A DNA stretch of 64,000 nucleotides, taken from Thioalkalivibrio sp. ALMg11. Lineage in GTDB: Bacteria; Pseudomonadota; Gammaproteobacteria; Ectothiorhodospirales; Ectothiorhodospiraceae. Under the pieces are notes generated by a model that saw only the letters and a program-made list of their open reading frames with translations, was not told the origin of the DNA and searched no databases. This document shows, piece by piece, positions 23,717-31,609 of this stretch (position 1 is the first letter of the stretch; each line of letters opens with the position of its first letter). The DNA is taken from positions 124,001 through 188,000 of the forward strand of contig NZ_KB898873.1 of the NCBI RefSeq assembly GCF_000377905.1, given 5' to 3'. A program made the translations under genes and the position numbers.

Positions 23717-23755
23717 ATTGAATCACATTGTAACTCGGTAGATATTCTGAATCAA
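23717..23755 (-). promoter_or_regulatory. Promoter with plasmid box, driving the TonB-like gene
   Basis: Minus strand: TTGATT (23755-23750), 17-base spacer, TACAAT (23732-23727), then the box arm ATTCAAT to 23717. Near-consensus sigma-70 spacing. The divergent M50 gene starts 16 bases away on the other side. Confidence 0.72.
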
Positions 23756-23770
23756 CCACGGGTATTCCTA

Positions 23771-24358
23771 ATGGACTACTTCCTTGCCCTTCTTCTCACC
23801 GTTTTCCTGTTTCACCTGAGCATCGCCGCCCACGAAGGCGGGCACGCGGCCTTCGGCTGGATGCGAGGGCACCGGCCGGATGAGGCCGTGATCGGATGGG
23901 GGTTTCCACTAAGGTTCAAAGCGCGCGGGGTTCCCATCAGGATCGGGATGTTCCCGATGGCCGGGTCGGTTGAGTTCCGGGCGCTTTTCGAGGCCGAAAA
24001 CCCCGAGGGCAACCGGACCCTTGCCCGAGACAAGTTCCTGATCGCCCTGGGCGGCCCGGTGGGTTCCGTGGTGGCCGCGCTGGGCTTCTTCGCGCTGGGC
24101 GGGATCGACCCCGAGCGGGCGTTCGTCTGGGGCGTTTTCGGTGTCATCAACGTGCTGATCGCCGTGATGAACCTGGTGCCCCTGCCCCCGCTGGACGGCT
24201 GGCGCATCCTGGAGGCGGGGCTGGAGCTGAAGGGGATTCGTGTCTGGAGGGACCGCGAGCAGCGGGATCGCATCTACCGCGCAGGCTTCTTCATCGCCGT
24301 GGCCGGGATGATCCTCGCGATCCCGTTCCTCGTGGGAATCCGCGAGTCGGTGTCGTAG
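23771..24358 (+). CDS. Site-2-protease-like M50 membrane metallopeptidase
   Basis: A 195-residue integral membrane protein. The zinc motif HEGGH is at residues 21-25 in the first helix and the second metal-binding motif LDG lies near 141 (LPPLDGWR), the two hallmarks of M50 peptidases. Three or four membrane segments. Site-2 proteases cleave membrane-embedded regulators such as anti-sigma factors; no PDZ domain is present. The substrate is unknown. The Shine-Dalgarno is weak. It converges with the 24360-25163 gene. Confidence 0.85.
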   Translation: MDYFLALLLTVFLFHLSIAAHEGGHAAFGWMRGHRPDEAVIGWGFPLRFKARGVPIRIGMFPMAGSVEFRALFEAENPEGNRTLARDKFLIALGGPVGSVVAALGFFALGGIDPERAFVWGVFGVINVLIAVMNLVPLPPLDGWRILEAGLELKGIRVWRDREQRDRIYRAGFFIAVAGMILAIPFLVGIRESVS

Positions 24359-24359
24359 C

Positions 24360-25163
24360 TCAGGCGGTTTGCGCTGCCTCGGCCGCCTCGGCCTGGGCCT
24401 TCTCGAATGCCTCGACCCCGACATCCCCCGCGATTCCGTGCGCCATCAGTGGCAGCTCGTAGCTGTCTACCGGCGGCTCCGCGACCTTGGGATTCGGCGC
24501 GATCTCGACCGACATCGCCTCCAGTTCGGAGAGCGAGACACCTCGCGCGATGAGCTTCAACATCAGGGCAGGCAGGGCGCGCTCCGCCTCAGACGCATTC
24601 GCCGCCCACACGCGGCTCTCCGCGCCCGCACGAAGGACTTTCGCCTGGCCCTCGCGGGTGACGAACCGAAGGGTCGCCAGATACGGCTCCTGTGTCGAGT
24701 TGGAGTGCTCGCGGGCTTTCTGGGCAGCCAGCGCCTCAGCCTTGCGCTCAGCCGCGCGCGCCTCCCATTCTTCCAACGCCTCCCGGAAACGGCCTTCAGG
24801 CACCTCTCCAAGCGCCTGAATCGCAGCGAACCGAAGGTCCGCCCAGCGCGGATGTTCGTGCCAAGTGCTCGCGCCCCGGCCCAAGCCGTCCGTCAAGAGG
24901 ACACGGCAGCCCAGCTCCGGGTGAAGCGCCTGCATCACCGTCAGCACTTCCCCGGTAAAGCGGTTCGTGACCGCGATCCCCGGCTCCGCATGGGGTACCG
25001 ACCAGAACGCGACATTGACCAGATCGCCGCTAGGGGCGGAGGACGTAACAACGCCGTGCGCCTGAAGCGCCTGTTCTATGCGCTCGGGGGTTTCGCTGGG
25101 GAATCGCTCCCCCACTCGCTCGCGGGCATGACAGCCCAGGGTGAAAGTCTTTGCCAATAACAT
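24360..25163 (-). CDS. Hypothetical protein, weak DUF4258-like start
   Basis: A 267-residue soluble protein. The first 90 residues (HARERVGERFPSE, then VTNRFTGEVLTVMQ) recall the DUF4258/BrnT-like pattern. A long helical, charged middle (about 120-165) and a C-terminal part follow. The ATG at 25163 lies 50 bases downstream of a clear promoter; the longer upstream frame would run through it. No confident function. Confidence 0.65.
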   Translation of the reverse strand: MLLAKTFTLGCHARERVGERFPSETPERIEQALQAHGVVTSSAPSGDLVNVAFWSVPHAEPGIAVTNRFTGEVLTVMQALHPELGCRVLLTDGLGRGASTWHEHPRWADLRFAAIQALGEVPEGRFREALEEWEARAAERKAEALAAQKAREHSNSTQEPYLATLRFVTREGQAKVLRAGAESRVWAANASEAERALPALMLKLIARGVSLSELEAMSVEIAPNPKVAEPPVDSYELPLMAHGIAGDVGVEAFEKAQAEAAEAAQTA

Positions 25164-25210
25164 GATGTCGTCTCGCGCACAGCGCGGCTCCTGTATCCGT
25201 TTGCTATGGA

Positions 25211-25242
25211 TACAATGTAGTTCAATGCCTGCGTAATTGCAA
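25211..25242 (-). promoter_or_regulatory. Promoter with plasmid box before the 24360-25163 gene
   Basis: Minus strand: TTGCAA (25242-25237), 17-base spacer, TACATT (25219-25214). The full box TACAATGTAGTTCAATG is read on the plus strand at 25211-25227, so here it lies in the opposite orientation relative to the promoter. Confidence 0.65.
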
Positions 25243-25270
25243 CAGATAGTCTCGGAAATCTTCCCATCCG

Positions 25271-25771
25271 TCAAGGAGTTGGAAGCTCAATCCGATCCCA
25301 CACTCCCAGCAGGAGGAGGCCGAGGATGCCCACGAGAACGAGCGTGCCCACCGGGTATCGGGCCGCGATCCGAAAATCCGTCCGGGACGGCCACCAGGAC
25401 CACGCCAGAACCCCGAGGACATAACCAACCCCACCCTGAACCGGCAGGCTTTGACCGCTGCCGTAGGCATAAAGCGCGACGGCCAGAATCGGCAGGAGGT
25501 AGGCCGGAGCCATCGCTACGAACCCCGCCGTCAGCCAACCCGGCGCGAAGCTCACCGAGCCCAGCGACCAGTTCCCGCAGTCCATCCGGTGCGGGATAAG
25601 GCGCGGCAACCCCGGCCGCGATCCGGTCAGGAACGCGACCAGCCAGTGAGCCAGTTCGTGAGCCAGTGTGCCGGGAAGCAGAAAGAGCCAGTTCAAGGGG
25701 CGGTACAGGACGCCGCCGAGGGCAAGAAAGGCGGCGATGGCCGCCGTCAAGAGCATAGGGGCCGAGGCCAT
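25271..25771 (-). CDS. Membrane metallopeptidase with HELAH motif
   Basis: A 166-residue membrane protein with four to five hydrophobic segments. HELAH at residues 38-42 sits at the start of a membrane helix (LLPGTLAHELAHW), as in M50-type peptidases. A clear second motif (LDG-like) is not seen, so the assignment is less firm than for the 23771 gene. The ATG at 25771 was chosen by hydrophobicity; its ribosome site is poor. Confidence 0.65.
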   Translation of the reverse strand: MASAPMLLTAAIAAFLALGGVLYRPLNWLFLLPGTLAHELAHWLVAFLTGSRPGLPRLIPHRMDCGNWSLGSVSFAPGWLTAGFVAMAPAYLLPILAVALYAYGSGQSLPVQGGVGYVLGVLAWSWWPSRTDFRIAARYPVGTLVLVGILGLLLLGVWDRIELPTP

Positions 25772-25807
25772 GAGAGGGAAGCATCCTCGACGTGGTTGAG
25801 GGGGAAT

Positions 25808-25833
25808 GGCCCCCGACCCGTGAGCCGGGGGCC
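25808..25833 (-). terminator. GC-rich hairpin after the 25842-26792 gene
   Basis: GGCCCCCG/CGGGGGCC stem with a ten-base loop directly downstream of the gene. No T run follows. Confidence 0.45.
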
Positions 25834-25841
25834 TGGAAGCG

Positions 25842-26792
25842 TTACAGCCCTGCCGCTGCCTTGATCCGATCCACGTCCTCGAAAGCGGCCGGGGCGGCCT
25901 CGGCCAGCTTGTCGCCCAGCTCCGCAAACGCGGCCTTGAACGCCTCGTAGCGGGTGTCCTCGATCTCCGGGGTCGGCTCGGTGGCCCGGCCATTCCGGTT
26001 GATCTCGTGCTGCTGGTTATAGCTGGCCGTCCGCTCCATCGAGCGGGGATCATCCAGCGACATAAACACCGCGTCCGTGGTCGTGTCGGCCTTGATCTCC
26101 CGCACGTCCAGCAGTTCACCCTCCGCGCTGAAAATGTAGAAGCTCTGGCCCGCCTCGACGTTGGCAACCCCCTGGAACGTCAGGGCACCGTTGCCGTACA
26201 TGTTCATCGAGGAACCCATCTGCCGGAACGGGTTGGAGCCGGTGTAGTGCGGGTTCGGATTCTCCATTTCGCCCTCGTACTCGACCCGAATCCACGGCTC
26301 GTCCGCGACCACCATCAGACCCAGCGCCTCGCGCTGCATCGCCGGGCGAGAGGCGTTTTCCTCGATCCGGGCCTGCACCGCCGCCAAGGCCGCTTCTTCC
26401 CGCGCCACACCCAGCGAAAGCGGGGCATTCATCGTCTCGGAATCCGAGAAGCCAGAGGTCGTCAGGTGATCCGCCATCGAGGACAGCACCCGCTCCTGCC
26501 AGGAAGCGACCCACTCCGGCATATCGCGGGCCGTCAGGCGATCCGCGTAGGAGATCGCTTCATGGCGCAGGTTGTAGTTCCACTCCCGCACTGGCTCTGC
26601 CAGGGTGATCGGGCAGTTCCCGAGGTACGGGTCTTGGCCCTGCCCCGGATTGATAACGCTCATCTGCTGCTGGCAGGTCGTGGCCCACGACAGGCTCGCG
26701 CCGTCGATCAGGGTCACGGTGTCCGCCTGGGCGGCGGAGGTGGCGGTCACGGCCATCGCCAGGCCGAGAAAAATGCGGTTCATCTTCGTCAT
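25842..26792 (-). CDS. Secreted hypothetical protein
   Basis: A 316-residue protein. MTKMNRIFLGLAMAVTATS is a signal peptide, cleaved after AQA near residue 22. The mature part contains a Cys pair (TCQQQ, GNCPI), a helical middle, a Gly/Asn/Met-rich segment and a helical C-terminus. Periplasmic location is likely. AGGACAGG precedes the start. Only 13 bases separate it from the small gene upstream. No family recognised. Confidence 0.68.
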   Translation of the reverse strand: MTKMNRIFLGLAMAVTATSAAQADTVTLIDGASLSWATTCQQQMSVINPGQGQDPYLGNCPITLAEPVREWNYNLRHEAISYADRLTARDMPEWVASWQERVLSSMADHLTTSGFSDSETMNAPLSLGVAREEAALAAVQARIEENASRPAMQREALGLMVVADEPWIRVEYEGEMENPNPHYTGSNPFRQMGSSMNMYGNGALTFQGVANVEAGQSFYIFSAEGELLDVREIKADTTTDAVFMSLDDPRSMERTASYNQQHEINRNGRATEPTPEIEDTRYEAFKAAFAELGDKLAEAAPAAFEDVDRIKAAAGL

Positions 26793-26805
26793 GGTCCTGT
26801 CCTTT

Positions 26806-27033
26806 TTACCGGCTGAATCGGGGGCCTTCTTCTTCGGCGCGCTCAACGCGCAGCTTCGTCCGCATGAACTCATCCGCTGCATTGGCCGCAATACTGGAAG
26901 CCTCTGCGGCGATCGCATCGCTGCGATAGCTGGCTCGGTCTTCCGGAAAATTGGGGTTCGCGGCCAGACCGCTGATCGCGGCCTGCATGAATTCCCCGTA
27001 CTTCTGCTTCCATTCGCCGTTGTTTCGGGCCAT
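26806..27033 (-). CDS. Small hypothetical protein
   Basis: A 75-residue charged, Ala-rich helical protein (MARNNGEWKQKYGEFM). The start is supported by AAGGAAGGA and by a near-consensus promoter 35-65 bases upstream. First gene of a two-gene unit with the secreted protein. Confidence 0.68.
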   Translation of the reverse strand: MARNNGEWKQKYGEFMQAAISGLAANPNFPEDRASYRSDAIAAEASSIAANAADEFMRTKLRVERAEEEGPRFSR

Positions 27034-27058
27034 TACTGAATCCTTCCTTTATTTGTCA

Positions 27059-27096
27059 TTGAACTACATTGTACTTCAACCGAATTAACGTCGCAA
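27059..27096 (-). promoter_or_regulatory. Promoter with the most complete palindromic box
   Basis: Minus strand: TTGCGA (27096-27091), 17-base spacer, TACAAT (27073-27068). The box at 27059-27079 shows both arms: TTGAA, one base, TACATTGTA, one base, TTCAA. This is the best full copy in the window. Confidence 0.75.
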
Positions 27097-27576
27097 CTAT
27101 GATCGCGCGTCAGATTCCCCGAGGAACAGATTGGCCGCCGATGGATGCGGCACCACCGAATATCGTGGCGGCCCGGCATCCCCGCTTCTGGAAACCTCTT
27201 TCACAAGGCCGAACGCTTGCCGGGCCGACTCGCTTCGCACGATCACTCCTGCGCGGATCAGGCGCTCAAAAGCCTCGTCCAGCCACTCAAAATCGGAGGG
27301 AGTCGCCGTCCTATTGATGGCACGCAGAAACGCCTCACCCTCGAAAGCATCCGGTGGCGCGCTGGAGCACACACGAAGGACTTGCTCCCATACAGCCCGA
27401 TCCGAGAGATCAAGGGCCGGGCCGCTGTACAGAATCTCCATCCCCTCCTTCTTGAAGACCGGCACGTTATCAAGCCAGGAATCGGAGGTCCGTCGATCAT
27501 AGCGCCCCATACCGAAAAGCGATTCAGCGAGGATGGAGCGGTCCCTGGGGTTCAGGGCAGGCCGCTTGATGCTCAC
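27097..27576 (-). CDS. Short TrfA-like protein
   Basis: A 159-residue protein resembling the first winged-helix half of the IncP initiator TrfA: a GMGRYDRR segment, then VPVFKKEGMEILYSGPALDLSDRAVWEQVL, equivalent to the TrfA stretch around TYTGVELRADDDELVWQQVL. The second winged helix needed for a complete initiator is absent. The GTG start overlaps the upstream stop (GTGA). It may be a remnant replicon or a dimerising regulator derived from one. The true initiators are probably those at 56-59.7 kb. Confidence 0.68.
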   Translation of the reverse strand: MSIKRPALNPRDRSILAESLFGMGRYDRRTSDSWLDNVPVFKKEGMEILYSGPALDLSDRAVWEQVLRVCSSAPPDAFEGEAFLRAINRTATPSDFEWLDEAFERLIRAGVIVRSESARQAFGLVKEVSRSGDAGPPRYSVVPHPSAANLFLGESDARS

Positions 27577-27902
27577 CTCGACCCCCTTCCCGCCAAGCGC
27601 ACGGCCTCGATGGCGGCCTCGATGTGCGCGGGGTGCTTGCGGTTTTTCGGACGGCGGCGGCTTCGGTCCTCCTGGGCGGGCGGGAGCACTTTCGGCGCAG
27701 TGTTCGGCGTCATCATCCAGACCCGGAGCGCGCCCGGCGTGGTGAAGGTCTTGCCGCCGATCTGGCGGCACGGCAGCTCGTGTTTATGGCGCATGACCCA
27801 ATCCACCGAGACGCCAAGGACATCGGCAATCGTCGCGAGGCCACTGATGATTTCGTCGTCGTGGTACTCACGAGGCTCGTCATTTCCCGTCTCGTTGCTC
27901 AT
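27573..27902 (-). CDS. Helix-turn-helix DNA-binding protein
   Basis: A 109-residue protein. Residues 18-62 (GLATIADVLGVSVDWVMRH, then a FTTPGALRVWM segment) form an excisionase/MerR-type helix-turn-helix. The C-terminus is basic (RSRRRPKNRKH). The start has AAAGGAGG. It is coupled to the TrfA-like gene and may act with it. Confidence 0.72.
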   Translation of the reverse strand: MSNETGNDEPREYHDDEIISGLATIADVLGVSVDWVMRHKHELPCRQIGGKTFTTPGALRVWMMTPNTAPKVLPPAQEDRSRRRPKNRKHPAHIEAAIEAVRLAGRGSR

Positions 27903-27918
27903 CGCGCCCTCCTTTCGA

Positions 27919-28539
27919 TCACTCGCCACACACACGCTGCACGCTGCGATCCACGAGCAGCCCGTCATGGCTCACCGTCAGCTCCACCGGCATACAGCCG
28001 TTCCCGTCCGGAACGCCGACCCTTTCGGCCGCGTAGGTGTACCCCTGGTACTGGCTCCGGCCCGATCCGTACAGGAGCGCGCCATCGGTTGCGCTGCGCA
28101 CGGCCGCCTGGTCGATCTCAACCGGCCCCGCCCCGAACGCGCCCTGCCCCGGCCGAGCCGGTGCGACCTCCTGCCGCCGGGTGATCTGCCCATTGCACAC
28201 CGCGTAATGGCTCGTGAGATCGAAATTGCGGTTCTCGACCGTGACCGCCTGACAGCCATTGCGCTCCCCCACATACGTCGCGCTCAGCTCCGAATGACCG
28301 GAGAACCCGGTAACCGGCTGGCGTGCGTTGGCGGCCGCCAGGATCACCTCGACTTCCTGCGGGTCGTAGACGCCCTGGTGACCGCGCGGGGCTTCACGCG
28401 CGATCCGCGAATCCGCGCCCTGGCCCCCAATGGACCGGGTTTCCGCCTGCGTCGTATCCATCGACGCGCACCCCACGAGTGTTCCGGCAAGCGCCGCCAT
28501 CACGGTCGCGCCCACGCCTCGGGATCGAATCGAATCCAT
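27919..28539 (-). CDS. Lipoprotein
   Basis: A 206-residue protein with a signal and lipobox (LAGTLVGCAS, Cys near residue 24). The mature region contains further Cys residues (NGCQA, AVCNG, NGCMP, RVCGE) likely paired in the periplasm. Start supported by AAGGAGAGC. No known domain. Confidence 0.68.
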   Translation of the reverse strand: MDSIRSRGVGATVMAALAGTLVGCASMDTTQAETRSIGGQGADSRIAREAPRGHQGVYDPQEVEVILAAANARQPVTGFSGHSELSATYVGERNGCQAVTVENRNFDLTSHYAVCNGQITRRQEVAPARPGQGAFGAGPVEIDQAAVRSATDGALLYGSGRSQYQGYTYAAERVGVPDGNGCMPVELTVSHDGLLVDRSVQRVCGE

Positions 28540-28596
28540 GCTGCTCTCCTTGTGATTTCCTGTGACCATAAGTGGCCTCGATGAACGGTTCCTGAC

Positions 28597-29022
28597 CTAT
28601 CGAGGAATTCGTCTCTCCGGGGCACCGGGCCGTGGCTGGTAGTGCGTCACGGCATACCCGCCGCACCCCTCGGCAACACCGACCCGCTCTCCATCCGGGC
28701 CAATGTAGACATAGCCCCGAAAGACATCGCCCTCGCCGCGCTCTCCGGCACCCTCCGCCCAGACCAGCAGCATGATCCTCTCCTCGCCCGGCTCGCTGGC
28801 CGGGGCAAACTGAATCGGGCGCCAGCCATGACGATCCGGCCCCTTGGCACCCTCGGGGCACCCCTCCGGGTCGTCCAGATCGACCTCGCAGACCGGGCAA
28901 CGACCCTCAACGGAATCCCTGTGCAGGTGGGCATCACAGCACGGGCACACATAGAGATCGGATTCCGCATCCACGTCCACGTCCCAGAAGCGAACCCGCT
29001 CGACATCCACCGTGCCGTTCAC
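28597..29022 (-). CDS. Zinc-ribbon hypothetical protein
   Basis: A 141-residue protein. CPCC and CPVC near residues 26 and 43 make a zinc ribbon. The rest is a compact beta-rich domain (LLVWAEGAGER, YVYIGPDGERVG, YAVTHYQPRP). The GTG at 29022 follows GGAGG and overlaps the upstream stop (GTGA). It could be a nucleic-acid-binding accessory protein. No family assigned. Confidence 0.65.
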   Translation of the reverse strand: MNGTVDVERVRFWDVDVDAESDLYVCPCCDAHLHRDSVEGRCPVCEVDLDDPEGCPEGAKGPDRHGWRPIQFAPASEPGEERIMLLVWAEGAGERGEGDVFRGYVYIGPDGERVGVAEGCGGYAVTHYQPRPGAPERRIPR

Positions 29023-29417
29023 GACTCGCCTCCTTGGGTAGCCAGCTCCTCGGGAATCCAGTGCTCGAACAAGTCGTCGTCCCACGGGCCATAAATGCCG
29101 CTCTCGACGCACTCGCGGCGCGCTTCATCAAGGCTGTACACGCGGGTTTCTTCTTCCTCGATCTCCCCCGCTGCGTAGTAGGCTTCTTTCATCAGAACAG
29201 CCTCATTTCCATTCGAGAAATCGAAGACGATCGTGCTGTTCATTTCGATCCAGGCGTGGCCGTAACGCAGCCCCTCGACCGGGCCGGAGGAGCCGGTCAC
29301 GATCCCGTGAACGATCCGCAGGGTATCCGGGTTCATCCGGTGAATTGTCACCAGCTTCTCCGCGCCCCAAAGGGCCGCCTCACAACAGTCACCGCCGTAG
29401 TGGCTTTCGTCGCTCAT
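29019..29417 (-). CDS. Hypothetical protein with a possible Cys-His-Asp site
   Basis: A 132-residue protein. The order Cys (GDCCEAALWGAE), His (YGHAWIE) and Asp (VFDFSNG) followed by an aromatic YY resembles papain/transglutaminase-like folds found in small phage proteins. This is a motif impression only. AGGAG lies upstream, and its start is only ten bases from the helicase stop, so it is in the helicase operon. Confidence 0.58.
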   Translation of the reverse strand: MSDESHYGGDCCEAALWGAEKLVTIHRMNPDTLRIVHGIVTGSSGPVEGLRYGHAWIEMNSTIVFDFSNGNEAVLMKEAYYAAGEIEEEETRVYSLDEARRECVESGIYGPWDDDLFEHWIPEELATQGGES

Positions 29418-29427
29418 GCCTCACTCC

Positions 29428-30972
29428 TCACGCTGCCTGCCGGGAGCCAATCTGCTTCCACCACCGCAGCAGGGCAGCCAGCTCCGTGTTCACACCGAGG
29501 GTCTTCTGTGCGCGAGTCGCGGCGACATACGCCAGATACACCTCATCCGCCTCGATCGGGTCTTCGTTCGCGCCGCGCGGCATCCGGCTCTCGATCAGGG
29601 GGAATTGCTCATTGATCGGTTTCGACTGGTTCCCGATGAAAGCGGGGAAGTCTTCACCCAGGATCACATGCGCAAACTCGGACCCCTTGGATCGGTGCGC
29701 GGTCGTCAGCAAGGGTTCCCCGTGAACCACACGCTCCAGCGCCGTTCGCCGCAACTGCGTCACCTTCTGGGGGAGCTTCTGGCCGTACTTCTCAACGACC
29801 TTCACCCGCACGCTGATCTCGATGTCCTCGGCCTCGTCGGCGTATGTCTTCAGTTCTTCGAGCCCTCGGAAAGACCGAATCAGCCGGTCCTTAATCTCAC
29901 TGTGCTGCCCGACCGACAGGCGGTAGACATCCATCAGCGTCTCCATGCCGTAGCTCTCGATGCCGCCGAGCCAGCACAGCCGTTCATAGCCCTGATCCAG
30001 CAGCTCAACGGCCTGATCGAACAGACCCGCATTGGTGCGGCACAGGTAGGCCCGATGATCGGCCGGTATGTCCTTGTCGTCACTCGGCACCAACCGGGTC
30101 GGTCCGCCAAGCCCTTCGAGGGTCAGGGACTCACCGAGGTAAAGGCCGAGCAGCACGTTGGCGGTGTACGCGACTGGCGCTCCGAAGCGGAAGCTGCCGG
30201 TCAGGGAGTACGGGTCTGCGTCCGACATTTCGGACATCACATCCATGCTCCCCCGGAATCGGTAGATCGACTGGTTTCGATCTCCGACCGCGACCCGCTG
30301 CATGTTCGTCTGCGCCGAGAAGATTGCGAACATCGCAGGGTTCGTGTCTTGCGCCTCGTCGAGATAGATCGCGTCGAACTGGCTGGAAAGGTCCGGCTCC
30401 GAAAGCTGATAGAGCTTCAGGTAGCCATCGTGCGTCATGGGCACATCCGGGCGCCCCGTGTCTTGCATCAGGCTCCAGAGGCCCAGCGCGTAGCTCTGCA
30501 CGTCTCGCACATCAAAGCCGCTGGTCCGCGCCTTTGCGGCGGGAACGTGGCGATCGGAAAGCTCGGCGTCAGGGGACGCACAGAACCGCTTGACCGTCTC
30601 AGCACACAGCGAAGCAAAAACCATCGCTTGATCGTTGCGCATGGAGAGGCGCAGCGCGTTCTTCACCTGGAAGGGCCGCAGATTCCCCAGCTTCTCCTTG
30701 AAGGGCGCCCCATGCGTGCGGAAAGCCAGCGCGTGCGTGGTCTTGCAGGTCACGTTCGACGGGAACCGTTGGGCGGCCTCCTGCTGAACCGACTTGTTGA
30801 GCGCCACATAGAGGATCTTCTGGCGCGGATGGGCCTTTGCCCGCAACTCCAGCGTTGTCGTCTTGGCGGCCCCTGCAAGGGCGCTTACCGCAATGTCCCG
30901 ATCTTCCGGTGCATCAATGATCGCCTGCTGCTCGGGCGTCGGGCGGATTTCCTGTTGTTCGGTCGCGGACAT
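29428..30972 (-). CDS. UvrD/Rep-like superfamily 1 helicase
   Basis: A 514-residue SF1 helicase, short compared with UvrD (about 720). The Q motif is TPEQQAI, Walker A is AGAAKTTT near residue 31, Walker B is YLDEAQDT near 205, motif III is VGDRNQSIYRFRG, motif V is TTAHRSKGSEF and motif VI is YVAATRAQK. The insertions 1B and 2B are small, as in FBH1-like helicases. Start ATG at 30972 with AGGAGG. Driven by the promoter at 31013-31042. It probably unwinds DNA in repair or recombination of the plasmid. Confidence 0.9.
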   Translation of the reverse strand: MSATEQQEIRPTPEQQAIIDAPEDRDIAVSALAGAAKTTTLELRAKAHPRQKILYVALNKSVQQEAAQRFPSNVTCKTTHALAFRTHGAPFKEKLGNLRPFQVKNALRLSMRNDQAMVFASLCAETVKRFCASPDAELSDRHVPAAKARTSGFDVRDVQSYALGLWSLMQDTGRPDVPMTHDGYLKLYQLSEPDLSSQFDAIYLDEAQDTNPAMFAIFSAQTNMQRVAVGDRNQSIYRFRGSMDVMSEMSDADPYSLTGSFRFGAPVAYTANVLLGLYLGESLTLEGLGGPTRLVPSDDKDIPADHRAYLCRTNAGLFDQAVELLDQGYERLCWLGGIESYGMETLMDVYRLSVGQHSEIKDRLIRSFRGLEELKTYADEAEDIEISVRVKVVEKYGQKLPQKVTQLRRTALERVVHGEPLLTTAHRSKGSEFAHVILGEDFPAFIGNQSKPINEQFPLIESRMPRGANEDPIEADEVYLAYVAATRAQKTLGVNTELAALLRWWKQIGSRQAA

Positions 30973-31002
30973 CGCGAGCCTCCTGTATCTCGTTGCGTCT
31001 CG

Positions 31003-31042
31003 ATTGAAATACATTGTAGTGCTACGAAACACAGCCAGTCAA
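31003..31042 (-). promoter_or_regulatory. Promoter with plasmid box for the helicase operon
   Basis: Minus strand: TTGACT (31042-31037), 18-base spacer, TACAAT (31018-31013), then the box arm TTTCAAT to 31003. Confidence 0.72.
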
Positions 31043-31128
31043 CAACAACGATGGGCGGGTTTCGATCTTCCGGCAATACCCCGGTGAACGTCCGGCATCC
31101 CGCCTGGCGACACCCGAAGGAGATTCCC

Positions 31129-31458
31129 ATGAAGAACGAGCGAACCCTGGCTTTCACCCTGGAACTGCATCACCTGGTCGCAGGGGCGGTTGCCCTCATC
31201 CCCCTCCTGAGCGGGCTCATCCTTGCCATCGCTCAAGGACTGGTCGTGATGGGTGCCATGCTCGCCCCGCTTACCGTCGCGTCGATTGTTGCCACGGTCC
31301 TGCTCGCGGACGTGCTGCACGACACCTACCGACGCACGATCGGGACGCAACGGCGCATTGCCCTGTGCTCCCGGCTCGGGCACGGTGCGGGACGCGAACG
31401 CCGTTTCTGGCCGGTTTTTGCGGACGAATTGAAGGCTAAAACGGGCCTCGATTCCTGA
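31129..31458 (+). CDS. Small membrane protein
   Basis: A 109-residue protein with two membrane helices (about 14-40 and 42-62) and a basic cytoplasmic tail (RRTIGTQRR, GRERRFWP). The start at 31129 has AAGGAG. It is followed ten bases later by a strong terminator, so it is a single-gene unit. Function unknown. Confidence 0.75.
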   Translation: MKNERTLAFTLELHHLVAGAVALIPLLSGLILAIAQGLVVMGAMLAPLTVASIVATVLLADVLHDTYRRTIGTQRRIALCSRLGHGAGRERRFWPVFADELKAKTGLDS

Positions 31459-31467
31459 CGAAAACCA

Positions 31468-31502
31468 CCCACCCCTGGCTCTGCCCTGGGTGGGTTTTTT
31501 TT
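31468..31502 (+). terminator. Intrinsic terminator, fourth copy of the repeated cassette
   Basis: CCCACCC/GGGTGGG stem with inner GGC-TCT-GCC and eight T, then GTCCGGACAAT. It matches the minus-strand copies at 538, 2034 and 2583 in stem, loop plan and following bases. Confidence 0.9.
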
Positions 31503-31609
31503 GTCCGGACAATACGGGGCACGCGGGACACAGAATCCATGCGGGAGACGCAAGGCGTCACACAATGACAAGAAAAGGCTAAGTATCTGAAACAGGAGAG
31601 AAACAGACA

